DNA of 32,821 bases from a virus: positions 1-32,821 of the IMG/VR virus record IMGVR_UViG_3300042197_004933; one strand, 5' to 3'. A program made the position numbers and the translations under genes. The first letter of the stretch is position 1; every line of letters starts with the position of its first letter. Of this stretch, positions 1-7,818 are shown in pieces. The notes beneath the pieces are model-generated. The model saw only the letters and a program-made list of their open reading frames with translations. It made no database searches and was not told where the DNA came from.

Positions 1-1233
1 TCATTGTTTTACCAATTCTAAGACGTAGCGTCCTTTGTCAGCAAATCCTAAATTTCTAGTGTACTTAAAACCTGAAAATGTAGATTGCAAGTAACCTACC
101 AACTCTTCAAGCGAACTAAACGACCATCCTGTCGTGTCGATCCAGTGGCCATTGACAGGCTGCTTTCCGTTTTCAACGAGTCTGGTCTCTATGATTATTC
201 TATTGCAAGACTCCACTATCTTCTTTGCGTTTACTTCTGGCTGTCTGGTGTGATGAAAAACCGAGAACAGCATGATGGTGTCGTATTTGTCTAATTTTTC
301 GACATAATCCAAATCCATGCAGGAGTATTCGATGTCTTTTCCTATGATGTTGGAAACCATCTTTGCTCCGACGACAATGTGAGGATCGTTATCGACTCCC
401 GTGACTTTGCAACCTCTGTCGTGTAGATACTCACACAGGAGACCTGCATTACATCCTACGTCAAGTACTCTCTCTCCGTGAGAAAACGCTACAGTGTCCA
501 AAATCTTGGAACGAGTGTCCAGACTTCTCGAACCAATCGCTACAACGTCTTTAGTCTGAATCGTGTGATATATTCCACTTTGGCTATTTGTCGTCTTTTG
601 AAGCTTGAAGACCGACGTCTTAGAAAGATCTAATGCATCGTCTATAAAAATTCTCGGGAAATATTCTCTTGCGGCGCTTGGAAAGTGTCTTAACCAATTT
701 CCAAAACCATATCGATCTTTGTCGTCTTTGTCACAAAAAGCAAAGAATTCTCTATTGGAAGAATCGGTCAAGTCTTTTGACAAATTGAGAGACTGATCGT
801 AGTCTATCAAAACGCAAATTCCTGTGTTTGGGTTAAATCTGACATTTGACGGCTTTATGTCACCTTGATAGACGCCAAGTTTCTTCTGCTCTATTATCGA
901 CAAAGCTAAGTCAAACAGTGAGTAATTCTCATTGCTTTCACAATATTCTTCGATTATGTACTCCAAAGTCTCTGGTAGTTCTCTTCCTGTCTCTATCGCA
1001 AGGAAAGACTTGAGGACGATTCCGTGTTCATATACTTTGGGGCAAGACTGACATCCTCTGCTGTTGAGGTATGCCATGGTTTCGAACTCTTCTTTTAGTG
1101 TCTTTGCCTTCCTTGGATTTACTAGGATAGGAACTTTTAGGAGATATCTTCCGGTCGCGTCTATCGATGTGACTGTTTCTCTTCTGTCGTTCAAGAAGAA
1201 CTTGTTAAAACTTAAACTATCAATGAGGCTCAT
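1..1233 (-). CDS. Kinase-methyltransferase fusion, WbdD-like (domains in reverse order)
   Basis: A 410-residue protein with two catalytic domains. The N-terminal half is a protein-kinase-like fold: Lys33 in YLLKVP, Glu49 in the presumed alpha-C helix, catalytic loop GDIKPSN with Asp125, Lys127 and Asn130, and a DFG-equivalent LIDYD at Asp144. The C-terminal half is a class I SAM methyltransferase: motif I VLDVGCNAG at 257-265, acidic GVDND at 279-283, and SVFHH at 324-328. An ATG at 1350 exists, but the ATG at 1233 is preferred: it overlaps the upstream stop (ATGA) and has AAGGAA about 8 bases upstream. The same activity pair occurs in WbdD, which phosphorylates then methylates the end of O9a polymannose; there the methyltransferase comes first. 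Being last in a glycosyltransferase operon supports glycan capping, but this is inferred. A small-molecule kinase/methylase is an alternative. The stop codon lies on bases 1-3, so the gene is complete. Confidence 0.82.
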   Translation of the reverse strand: MSLIDSLSFNKFFLNDRRETVTSIDATGRYLLKVPILVNPRKAKTLKEEFETMAYLNSRGCQSCPKVYEHGIVLKSFLAIETGRELPETLEYIIEEYCESNENYSLFDLALSIIEQKKLGVYQGDIKPSNVRFNPNTGICVLIDYDQSLNLSKDLTDSSNREFFAFCDKDDKDRYGFGNWLRHFPSAAREYFPRIFIDDALDLSKTSVFKLQKTTNSQSGIYHTIQTKDVVAIGSRSLDTRSKILDTVAFSHGERVLDVGCNAGLLCEYLHDRGCKVTGVDNDPHIVVGAKMVSNIIGKDIEYSCMDLDYVEKLDKYDTIMLFSVFHHTRQPEVNAKKIVESCNRIIIETRLVENGKQPVNGHWIDTTGWSFSSLEELVGYLQSTFSGFKYTRNLGFADKGRYVLELVKQ

Positions 1234-1904
1234 AAGTCTGTTCCTTTCGCAAGAAGGACTCTGTTGGGTTGACCACTTGCAGTCAAGCCAAATTCCAAGA
1301 CCATCTTCTCGTCTAGATGTCTTGACAGAAGATTTAAATCGTGAAAGCAACCGAACCTCTTGTCGTAGTCGTCAAAAGCCCAAATTGTGTTTTTGTGTGT
1401 TCTGGGAAGAATAGAAATGAAGTCTTCAACTACGGCATAGTGATCATGAGACCCATCTATCCAGCAAAAGTCTACTGTGTGGTCTAACTTGTCTCTTAGA
1501 GCGCTAGACATCTTCAGAGAATCTCCTAAGAAGAATTCTAGGTTCTTATATTCACCAAAGAGACTGTCTCTCTCGTCCTTTATGTCACATGTAAAGACTC
1601 TAGAGTCACTAAATACGTGAGAGAATATTATCGACTGCATTCCTTGAGCGGTACCGACTTCAACGAAGTTTCTCATAGAGAGTCCTTCTGAGATGGCGAC
1701 GTCAGCGACGTGCACCAGCATTTCAGGCCTTTTCATGAGACCTTGAATTATGTCATTTCTCTTCTCTTCTTCAAAGATCATGCTATTGTTTAGCTTCTGA
1801 TTCTGTACCGATAAGCTGACTCTGTTCCACAAAGAAGTACATGCCTCTCTGTGATCTTTATTCATGTTCTCAAAGGAATTGGCGCACTTCTCAAAAAAAC
1901 TCAT
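1230..1904 (-). CDS. Class I SAM-dependent methyltransferase (Methyltransf_24-like)
   Basis: A 224-residue single-domain Rossmann methyltransferase. Motif I is FVEVGTAQG (80-88). The acidic residue after strand 2 is in TCDIKDE (105-111). WIDGSHDH (148-155) and WAFDDYD (175-181) are typical of the Methyltransf_24/cephalosporin hydroxylase-like group, in which the Asp/His cluster often binds a metal. The start at 1904 shares one base with the upstream TAA (TAATG) and has a GAGG site. It overlaps the kinase-methyltransferase gene by four bases, so the two are probably translationally coupled. Its operon suggests sugar O-methylation, though no acceptor can be read from sequence. It resembles the protein at 28866-29462 in the IDGxH and DDY motifs. 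Confidence 0.82.
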   Translation of the reverse strand: MSFFEKCANSFENMNKDHREACTSLWNRVSLSVQNQKLNNSMIFEEEKRNDIIQGLMKRPEMLVHVADVAISEGLSMRNFVEVGTAQGMQSIIFSHVFSDSRVFTCDIKDERDSLFGEYKNLEFFLGDSLKMSSALRDKLDHTVDFCWIDGSHDHYAVVEDFISILPRTHKNTIWAFDDYDKRFGCFHDLNLLSRHLDEKMVLEFGLTASGQPNRVLLAKGTDL

Positions 1905-2263
1905 TACGACCTCTTCTTTACTTCATAAATGAAAATGGGTGCAAAAGGAGTACCACTGAACATAGTTCCGAGCATCGCGAGCTCTTTCGTAGTCACATTC
2001 TCAAGCTTAGCTCTTTTATCAAAGATGTTTGGATCAAGCTCTTCTCTGTCGTTTATCTTTACAGAGTCGTAGTACATTTGTGCAACAAGATTTGCAGCTT
2101 CGTTAGAAAGCGGTATCTCAGACTCTTGAAAAACTTCAACGATACAATTGAATATGTCTGCATAGATGGAGATGCAAGTTGATGAAGTCAGTTTACTTTC
2201 TTTGTGAACTTCTAGTTTTGAGACTAGAAGTTTGCTAAGTGATTCGTGGATCTGTTTCTTCAT
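1904..2263 (-). CDS. Small hypothetical protein in glycan operon
   Basis: A 119-residue protein of unknown function. It is predicted to be mostly helical, with no signal peptide, membrane segment or recognised catalytic motif. The most distinctive part is the C-terminal stretch TTKELAMLGTMFSGTPFAPI (about residues 91-110), which looks like a conserved core. The ATG overlaps the preceding glycosyltransferase stop (ATGA) and has a strong GAGGT site 4-5 bases upstream, so expression is well supported. Embedding between sugar-transfer genes and methyltransferases suggests an accessory role in the same pathway, but its size and lack of motifs would also fit an unrelated phage protein carried in the operon. 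Confidence 0.72.
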   Translation of the reverse strand: MKKQIHESLSKLLVSKLEVHKESKLTSSTCISIYADIFNCIVEVFQESEIPLSNEAANLVAQMYYDSVKINDREELDPNIFDKRAKLENVTTKELAMLGTMFSGTPFAPIFIYEVKKRS

Positions 2264-3159
2264 TTTACCTCACAGATAGACATGAGTGCCTCTGTATAGA
2301 GCGAGGCGACAAAGCCTATGTCAATATTAGACTGTATATCGTTCTTGTATGTTAGTTCAGGATTTAGCGGAGGTGGTCTATAAAGTTCCAATGGAGACAT
2401 GTCCCACTCAATATCTTGTACAATCGTAGCATTCTGTCCTGCTACTTCTTTCGTTCCTCCCGATGAAGACACCACTATGTGACAACCGCTAGCTCTTGCA
2501 TCGACGACGACATTTGGACAATGATCTAAAAATGCAAGGTGTAAGAAAACTTTTGATCTCTTGTACAGAGATATGCACTTATCCCATGGAAGATGTCCCG
2601 CATAGAGTATGCGAGAGTCTTTGACAATATAGTCTGGGTTTTCTCCTGCTACGACTAGACATGCATCTTTGGGAGCTTTCTCCAAAAAATATCTTACATT
2701 TTCCTTAAGACGCTTGTGAGGTCTCCAAGAAGATGAGCACGACCACACTTCAGAGAACTTATCAAGTTCTGCTGCCTGCATGGGAGATATTTTGTCGAGA
2801 CACTTCATACATGTTCCATTGTTTATCACAACAGAATTCTTGGCAATACCGAAGTACTTCTCTGTCAACGTCTTATTGAATTGAGACTGAAATATTACGA
2901 TATCAGACAGTTCATAAGACCTTCTTAGAGGCTCATTCAGTGCTTTCCAATCTTGTATTGTATTGAAATAAATGCCATCAAGCCTGAGTGCCAAGGGAGC
3001 TAATTTTCTGCTAGCAGCTATAAAAGAAAGCTGAACATCTGGTTCTTCTTCTACGAAACTGTGAAGTCTAAGATTTTCTATCTCTAGCTTTAAACGTTTA
3101 CCAAAAGAATTCGGCCCCGACGAAGAATTCAAATTGACATTGTCTAAGAGTATCTTCAC
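2260..3159 (-). CDS. Glycosyltransferase, GT4-like (GT-B fold)
   Basis: A 299-residue GT-B protein. The N-terminal acceptor-side domain has SGPNSFGKRL (14-23), a glycine-containing loop usual in GT4 enzymes. The C-terminal nucleotide-sugar domain has LVVAGENPD (168-176), ILYAGHLPWD (184-193) and a donor-binding segment at 213-241 (HCPNVVVDARASG, then SSGGTKEVAG). The usual donor-site Glu is Asp220 here, an odd but conservative change. The start is GTG at 3159, overlapping the previous stop as GTGA, with an AGGT-type ribosome site about 8-10 bases upstream. At about 300 residues it is shorter than common GT4 enzymes (350-400). Donor and acceptor sugars cannot be deduced. It lies in the coupled operon 5833-1. 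Confidence 0.85.
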   Translation of the reverse strand: MKILLDNVNLNSSSGPNSFGKRLKLEIENLRLHSFVEEEPDVQLSFIAASRKLAPLALRLDGIYFNTIQDWKALNEPLRRSYELSDIVIFQSQFNKTLTEKYFGIAKNSVVINNGTCMKCLDKISPMQAAELDKFSEVWSCSSSWRPHKRLKENVRYFLEKAPKDACLVVAGENPDYIVKDSRILYAGHLPWDKCISLYKRSKVFLHLAFLDHCPNVVVDARASGCHIVVSSSGGTKEVAGQNATIVQDIEWDMSPLELYRPPPLNPELTYKNDIQSNIDIGFVASLYTEALMSICEVK

Positions 3160-3899
3160 TTGACAAAACCTCGTTCTCTTATTCTCTCTGCAGACATTTT
3201 TTGTCTGTGTGACCTCTCGTTATTGAACACAAACTTATTGGTAAGATCAATGTTGTAATGGTAACCAAGAATAGGAACAAAATGTAACTTCTTTCCTTCT
3301 AGAAGAGACAGATGCATCATTGGAAGAAAAATAGCTTGATCACATGCAATCATAATGTATTCACCGTTGTCATCTCGAAAATTGGCATCTGGGACTTTCT
3401 TGAGTTGACCGCATCTAAAAGTTTTCAAATGACTAGATACCCATGGATGCTGATAGACAGTCTGCCCTGGTTTCAAGTTCATAGGACCAGATATGTTTTG
3501 CGTCGTGTAGCTCCACCTTTGTGCGGTCCATGCTACTGCAATGTCATCTTCTTGATAGACTTGGTTTAATACAAAAAGTAGGTCGTTCTCTGTCAACCAG
3601 TCTCCTCCATCAAGTCTGCAAACTACGTCTTCGTCGTCAATGTACTTGATAGAATTGAGAGTATTTCTAACTTCACCTTGCTTTGTTTCGTTGTCAACGA
3701 GAGTGAATTTTTCCCTGTTCTTTTTTGGAAGAGAGTCACAGATTTCTCTTACAAGATTTTCTGTGCCATCGGTCGACATGTCGTTTATTAGAACAGCTCT
3801 CCAGTTGTCATAACTCTGAGACAGCATGGAAAATATTGTTTTTTCTATGTCTTCTATACAATTGAAGTATGGAATTACGAAAACGAATTTATTGATCAC
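3156..3899 (-). CDS. Glycosyltransferase family 2 (GT-A fold)
   Basis: A 247-residue GT2 enzyme. The first strand FVFVIPYFN (5-13) runs directly from the start, INDMSTDGT (38-46) is the nucleotide-binding turn, and CRLDGGDW (94-101) holds the DxD-like metal/nucleotide site. HPWVSSHLKTFR (151-162) is the acceptor-side motif seen in many GT2 enzymes. The start is GTG at 3899, giving a GTGA overlap with the upstream stop. No later Met would preserve the first strand. The ribosome site is weak (AAGAAAG), so translation probably depends on coupling to the fused glycosyltransferase. There is no membrane segment, so the enzyme is presumably cytosolic. The sugar is unknown. Confidence 0.88.
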   Translation of the reverse strand: MINKFVFVIPYFNCIEDIEKTIFSMLSQSYDNWRAVLINDMSTDGTENLVREICDSLPKKNREKFTLVDNETKQGEVRNTLNSIKYIDDEDVVCRLDGGDWLTENDLLFVLNQVYQEDDIAVAWTAQRWSYTTQNISGPMNLKPGQTVYQHPWVSSHLKTFRCGQLKKVPDANFRDDNGEYIMIACDQAIFLPMMHLSLLEGKKLHFVPILGYHYNIDLTNKFVFNNERSHRQKMSAERIRERGFVK

Positions 3900-5833
3900 G
3901 ATTCTGCTTTCTTGAAAAGAAACAGCTGAGTCATGTAAGAAGGTTCATTCTTCTTCAACTTCACCCAAGGCGTGGGTTTATTGAAGTCTATTCTGTCATG
4001 AAAGATCCAACCACCCATTTCATTTTTCATCCTAGCAGCCATGTTTCTAATCTCGTCGTCACTGACGTCCGACCACTTCTTGTCGAAGAACTTGTTGTTT
4101 TCAGGAACATCTTCTTGCACTTGATTATAGAGACTAGTCCAATGTTTTGACCAGAAATTCTTGTATGTGTGAATCTTTCTCTCTAGATCGTACCAAGAAT
4201 AGTGATAAACGCCTGGTACGTTCTCAACGACATTATTCATCCAATTTTCGTATGCCACTAGAGCATCCTTGTTCCCCATGAGAGCATGCCGGCGAGCATT
4301 CTCCACTTCATTGTTGTAAAAAGTAACATACGGAACGTTCTCTAGAGTATCGGAGTAGATGTAGTCGTCTCCGTCAGATCCAGCAGAGTACATCGTACCT
4401 TCAGCGTCAAATCTTCTATGACTTTTTGGAAGACCATGAGTTATCTTTGGATTATTTCTGCTGAGACGCCATTTCCATGGATTGACGTCGACTCTAATTT
4501 TGTCACTTCCACCCCAATACTCTATTACAGGAAGAGCTATGAGATCGACTCCTTTGGGGAAATTTTTTGCTAGATCTATTATCTTCAGTGCGTCGTCCTC
4601 ATGGACAACTTCGTCAATGTCTACTTGCCAACAGAATTCTCCTGTGCACTTCTTTCTCGCTTCTGCTTTTTGCTGACCGTTGAAGAGAGCAAATCTCTTG
4701 TCATCCCAGTCTCTGGTGAACTGGAATGGTTTTACTCTTGGATCTATCGACTGTATCTCTAGAAGACGCTCCCATGTACCGTCTGTAGACCCTCCGTCTA
4801 CAACTACAACTTCATTACAGAAAGCTAAGAGAGACTTAATAGACTGCTCCCAAGGATATTTCTGCTCTATGCAATTTCTGGTCTGTGTATAACCGCTTAT
4901 TGTAGGTTTGTAGTCCATTATTTTACTAATTGCCTTCCAAAAAAGATCAGGTGTCGTCGACAGATAGTCTTCTATCAAAGATACGTCATCTGTCGAGAAC
5001 CATTCTTCATCTTTATGTTGAACATGTTCATTTATGTGAAGCTTGCATCCAAGAAGTTTAGCTTCTATTACCATCCTTGGGCAAGTGTCTCCGCCCGATG
5101 GAAGATAGACAAATCCTTCCGATGTTGCCAGCTTGGCTAGCAATTTTTCATAGGGGACGTCCCAGACCACTTCATAATCTTTTTTGTTGACTTCACACCA
5201 ATTCTTTGCCGACTCGAATCCTTTCACCCAGGACTGAGATCCTAAGACAATCCAGCCTTTTCTGTCCTCTATCTTCACTGTCTCTCTCAAGACTTTAAGC
5301 ATTCCGAGAGTCTTCTTGGAAAAGACAGAAGACAGAACAATGTTGTCTTTTTCCGAGAGGAAAGGAAAGAGTGTGTGGTACTTTTCTTTCTGTTTCTCCG
5401 ACATCCACCATAAAGCTTTTGAACCGTAGTAGAAAGCTGAAACTAACTTTCCATTCATTTGTTCGTGACAGTCGCATTTCTGACCGGTAGCGACTTCATG
5501 TTTTTCTGGGGACCTGAACTTGCAGTACTTGTAATCGTACTCTAGGATTGAATACTTTATGTTTGCAACGATGCTTGGTATCAGCTCTGGATTAAGTTGA
5601 GAAAAATTACCAAACAACCAGAACTTCCCTGCTCCTTGTGAGAGTGCTGCAAGGTTAACATTTCTTGAATGTAATTTCTGTATTTTGAAGGGTGACTCGG
5701 AGATTATTGACTCAGAGGTCATCTCTGCACCTCCTGCATAGTCTTCTACAAAAAGATCAGCTACAAAAATTACTTCTGCATTATCATCGATGACTTTGTT
5801 GGGATTAACGAACACACTGTCAGAAAAATTCAT
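3896..5833 (-). CDS. Bifunctional glycosyltransferase: GT-B (GT4-like) domain fused to GT2 domain
   Basis: A 645-residue protein and the first gene of the minus-strand glycan operon. Residues 20-300 form a GT-B-like domain: VIFVADLFVEDYAGGAEM (21-38), GWIVLGSQSWVKG (193-205) and donor-site segment PSGGDTCPRMVIEAKLLG (245-262). From about 311 a GT2 domain begins, with TISGYTQTRN (311-320), VVVVDGGSTDGT (342-353) and a DxD motif in QVDIDE (Asp405, Asp407). The C-terminal ~150 residues are rich in Trp, Tyr and Asn and may form the acceptor site. An unusual Cys/His patch (Cys104, His112, Cys120, Cys122, His123) could bind metal. One polypeptide with two transfer activities would add two successive sugars. 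The start at 5833 lacks a strong ribosome site. Confidence 0.85.
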   Translation of the reverse strand: MNFSDSVFVNPNKVIDDNAEVIFVADLFVEDYAGGAEMTSESIISESPFKIQKLHSRNVNLAALSQGAGKFWLFGNFSQLNPELIPSIVANIKYSILEYDYKYCKFRSPEKHEVATGQKCDCHEQMNGKLVSAFYYGSKALWWMSEKQKEKYHTLFPFLSEKDNIVLSSVFSKKTLGMLKVLRETVKIEDRKGWIVLGSQSWVKGFESAKNWCEVNKKDYEVVWDVPYEKLLAKLATSEGFVYLPSGGDTCPRMVIEAKLLGCKLHINEHVQHKDEEWFSTDDVSLIEDYLSTTPDLFWKAISKIMDYKPTISGYTQTRNCIEQKYPWEQSIKSLLAFCNEVVVVDGGSTDGTWERLLEIQSIDPRVKPFQFTRDWDDKRFALFNGQQKAEARKKCTGEFCWQVDIDEVVHEDDALKIIDLAKNFPKGVDLIALPVIEYWGGSDKIRVDVNPWKWRLSRNNPKITHGLPKSHRRFDAEGTMYSAGSDGDDYIYSDTLENVPYVTFYNNEVENARRHALMGNKDALVAYENWMNNVVENVPGVYHYSWYDLERKIHTYKNFWSKHWTSLYNQVQEDVPENNKFFDKKWSDVSDDEIRNMAARMKNEMGGWIFHDRIDFNKPTPWVKLKKNEPSYMTQLFLFKKAES

Positions 5834-5892
5834 ATCTTTTCATCTCTGGGTCTTTATTTAAGCTGAAATTACAGTTATCAGGAGAAATGTAT
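5834..5892. promoter_or_regulatory. Divergent intergenic region between glycan operon and plus-strand genes
   Basis: This is the only gap from which both the leftward glycan operon and the rightward 5893 gene can be transcribed. On the minus strand, CTTAAATA (5862-5855) matches the T4 late box TATAAATA at 6 of 8 positions and lies about 21 bases before the start at 5833. On the plus strand, GGAG at 5881-5884 is a ribosome site. It is 2 bases from the ATG at 5887 but 8 bases from the ATG at 5893, which favours 5893. No clear plus-strand -35/-10 pair was found. The late-promoter reading is weak. Confidence 0.35.
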
Positions 5893-6411
5893 ATGAAGAA
5901 AAGAGTTGCTCGTACAGTTGCAAGGTCTTCTCCTGAGTCCAAAAGAACAAAGTCTTTTGAAGCGCTCGACGACATTCACAGCAAGATAGTCAATAGTTCA
6001 GCTCTCAACGGTGGGTTCGATACGCTGCTGTACAAGATAGACAAGATAGAGCAAAGTCAGGGACAACTGGTCAACAAAGTCGACAAAATACACGATGCGA
6101 TCTACGATCCAAGTGAAGGTATATTCTCTCGTCTGAGTGAACATAAGATTGAGAATAACGAAAAGCTTAGCGAAATTTCTCAAGAACTAGTTGAGCTTCA
6201 TGCCTGGAAGAAGCAAGTGGAAAAAGAAGAGCAGAAAGACGATGAAACTGTAGGTCAGGCTGTCAAAAAATTAAATCAGTTAGAGTCGTCTGTCGACGAT
6301 CTGGTCAAGAACAAGAAAGACGTTTGGACTGTTGCCAAGTGGTTTCTGGCTGCGATAGGCGGAGGTTTAGTAACTCTTTTCTTCAAGTGGTTCGAGACAA
6401 AGTTGAAGTAG
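5893..6411 (+). CDS. Coiled-coil protein with C-terminal membrane anchor
   Basis: A 172-residue protein. After a basic N-terminus (MKKRVARTVARS), residues from about 30 to 140 form a charged helical region with heptad-like spacing (repeated KIDKIEQSQ, KVDKIHDA, LNQLESSVDDL), probably a coiled coil. A single hydrophobic segment near 150-165 (WFLAAIGGGLVTLFF) is followed by a short basic tail. The layout resembles XhlA/hemolysin-type phage membrane proteins that work alongside holins, and also generic tail-anchored spacers. No holin or endolysin is nearby, so a lysis role is only a possibility. The start at 5893 is chosen over 5887 because of ribosome-site spacing. It opens the rightward block. 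Confidence 0.7.
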   Translation: MKKRVARTVARSSPESKRTKSFEALDDIHSKIVNSSALNGGFDTLLYKIDKIEQSQGQLVNKVDKIHDAIYDPSEGIFSRLSEHKIENNEKLSEISQELVELHAWKKQVEKEEQKDDETVGQAVKKLNQLESSVDDLVKNKKDVWTVAKWFLAAIGGGLVTLFFKWFETKLK

Positions 6412-6448
6412 ACTTGTTCATTTTCATACAAGGTACTTAAAATGAATC

Positions 6449-7579
6449 GTGGTCAACAAGGAAGAAGCTCTAAGGCAGGCTAAGAAATTTATAGCAGAAA
6501 ATTTAGCTGTAATTCTAAGTTTAGACTGTACTAATAGTACTGCTAAGACTAGAAGAAGACTACAGCATCTTGCTTCTATAAGAAATGGGACTAAAGAAGT
6601 CCAGACAATCTATGAAATGGTTCTTACTGCTGCAATCAGAGCTGAAAAAGTTTCTCCTCAGTCAGGAGAGATTCTTCTGAAGATGTTTGTTGGAGAGTTT
6701 AACGGGCTGTCTACCGTTCTTCGAACAAAAAACGATGTACGTAATCATCTGAGAGCTCTCTCTCTTTCTCCTAAATGTCTAGGCATCTTAGAAGAGACTT
6801 TGGAACTCTGTACAGTTAATTCTAAAATATCTTTAGGCAAGTCTTCTTCAGATAATTCTTACATCGAAGTCTTCGAAGGCTATACCTTCAAAATTAAGCC
6901 TCTGCTTAAGTCTAACAATCTTGTATTCGAAAAACCAAAAGTTGCATGCATCGATGGTTTCATTGAAAATGTATCAGAATTGCATCATCTTCTCTTAGGA
7001 CTCTCAGAGACAAAAAGTACCTGTCTATTGTTTGTCCGCGGTGCCTCAGATGAAGTGACTTACACGCTCAAGACAAACATAGATAGAGGAACTGTTTTTG
7101 CATATCCTTATGTAGTTCCCTACGACCTAGAAAATGTGAATACTCTCGTAGATATTGCTGTTGTATCTGGTACCGATGTTGTCTCTACGACAAAGGGAGA
7201 ACTAATCAGTACAGTTACTCTTGACAAACTAGGATCGATCCAGTCGGCTGCATTCAAAGACGATATGATAACCATGAAGAACTTTACAGCACGCCGTGCT
7301 GTGCAAGAGCACGCAAAAAGACTCAAGAAAAATATGGAAGACAGACAAGAAGTGACAGAATACATGTCCAACAGACTTAAGTCTCTATCTTCAAGCAGTG
7401 TACAGATAAACTTGTCAGAAGACATAAACTTCTATTCCAATACTCAACAGCTAGATGAAGGAATTCGTCTTATATCTGCTTTTATCAGCAACACATACAG
7501 CCCTATCGACACAGCTAATTTTTTTTACGCTTCTGTGCAAAAAACGATAGAGAGTATGAGTTCTGTTTACTTTGAGTAG
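6449..7579 (+). CDS. Divergent, shortened GroEL-like (Cpn60) chaperonin
   Basis: A 376-residue protein. Residues 139-278 align by eye with the GroEL apical domain: IEVFEGYTF (139-147) matches VVEGMQFDRG; KVACIDGFIENVSEL (164-178) matches the strand and helix after PFILL; TCLLFVRGASDEV (191-203) matches PLLIIAEDVEGEA; DIAVVSGTDVVS (235-246) matches DIAILTGGTVIS; VTLDKLGS (256-263) matches ATLEDLGQ. Residues 281-345 resemble the second intermediate-domain helices. GroEL is about 548 residues. Here the GPKGRN and DGTTT ATP-binding motifs are absent and the C-terminal equatorial half is missing. ATP-driven cycling therefore seems unlikely; it may be a folding platform or a partner of a host or phage chaperonin. 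The start is taken as GTG 6449 because the better-placed ATG 6442 is in another frame. Confidence 0.7.
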   Translation: MVNKEEALRQAKKFIAENLAVILSLDCTNSTAKTRRRLQHLASIRNGTKEVQTIYEMVLTAAIRAEKVSPQSGEILLKMFVGEFNGLSTVLRTKNDVRNHLRALSLSPKCLGILEETLELCTVNSKISLGKSSSDNSYIEVFEGYTFKIKPLLKSNNLVFEKPKVACIDGFIENVSELHHLLLGLSETKSTCLLFVRGASDEVTYTLKTNIDRGTVFAYPYVVPYDLENVNTLVDIAVVSGTDVVSTTKGELISTVTLDKLGSIQSAAFKDDMITMKNFTARRAVQEHAKRLKKNMEDRQEVTEYMSNRLKSLSSSSVQINLSEDINFYSNTQQLDEGIRLISAFISNTYSPIDTANFFYASVQKTIESMSSVYFE

Positions 7580-7599
7580 AAATTTTTTATCATTTGATC

Positions 7600-7818
7600 A
7601 TGAATACAGTCGATAGAGTTACAAAAGAAGTCAAGATAGTTGTTGACAGTGCAAAAGATTCGACACTGTCGAACGTGATTAAGTACATCAGAGAAAACTC
7701 TTTGCAGTTGACTGACAATCAAGTCAGCGGCTTGATTAACCTTATAGGAATTTCGATAGATGAAGGTTATCAGAGGTCTGTAACGACATTTCAAAATTCC
7801 GTTAAGAAATTTGTGTAA
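7600..7818 (+). CDS. Small hypothetical protein
   Basis: A 72-residue, probably helical protein (MNTVDRVTKEVKIV at the start, then LTDNQVSGLINLIGISIDEG in the second half). A TTG two codons upstream is possible, but the ATG at 7600 is more likely; neither has a clear ribosome site. Its TAA shares a base with the next ATG at 7818 (TAATG), which supports a real, coupled gene. No family recognised. It sits between the chaperonin-like and zinc-ribbon genes. Confidence 0.6.
   Translation: MNTVDRVTKEVKIVVDSAKDSTLSNVIKYIRENSLQLTDNQVSGLINLIGISIDEGYQRSVTTFQNSVKKFV

Noticed and set aside
1233-1350. Longer start of the kinase-methyltransferase gene at ATG 1350
   Set aside because: It would overlap the upstream methyltransferase by 121 bases, whereas ATG 1233 has a four-base overlap and a properly placed AAGGAA site.
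5893-6411. Holin or lysis-cassette membrane protein
   Set aside because: Only one membrane segment at the C-terminus and no endolysin, spanin or second holin candidate nearby; described only as a tail-anchored coiled coil.
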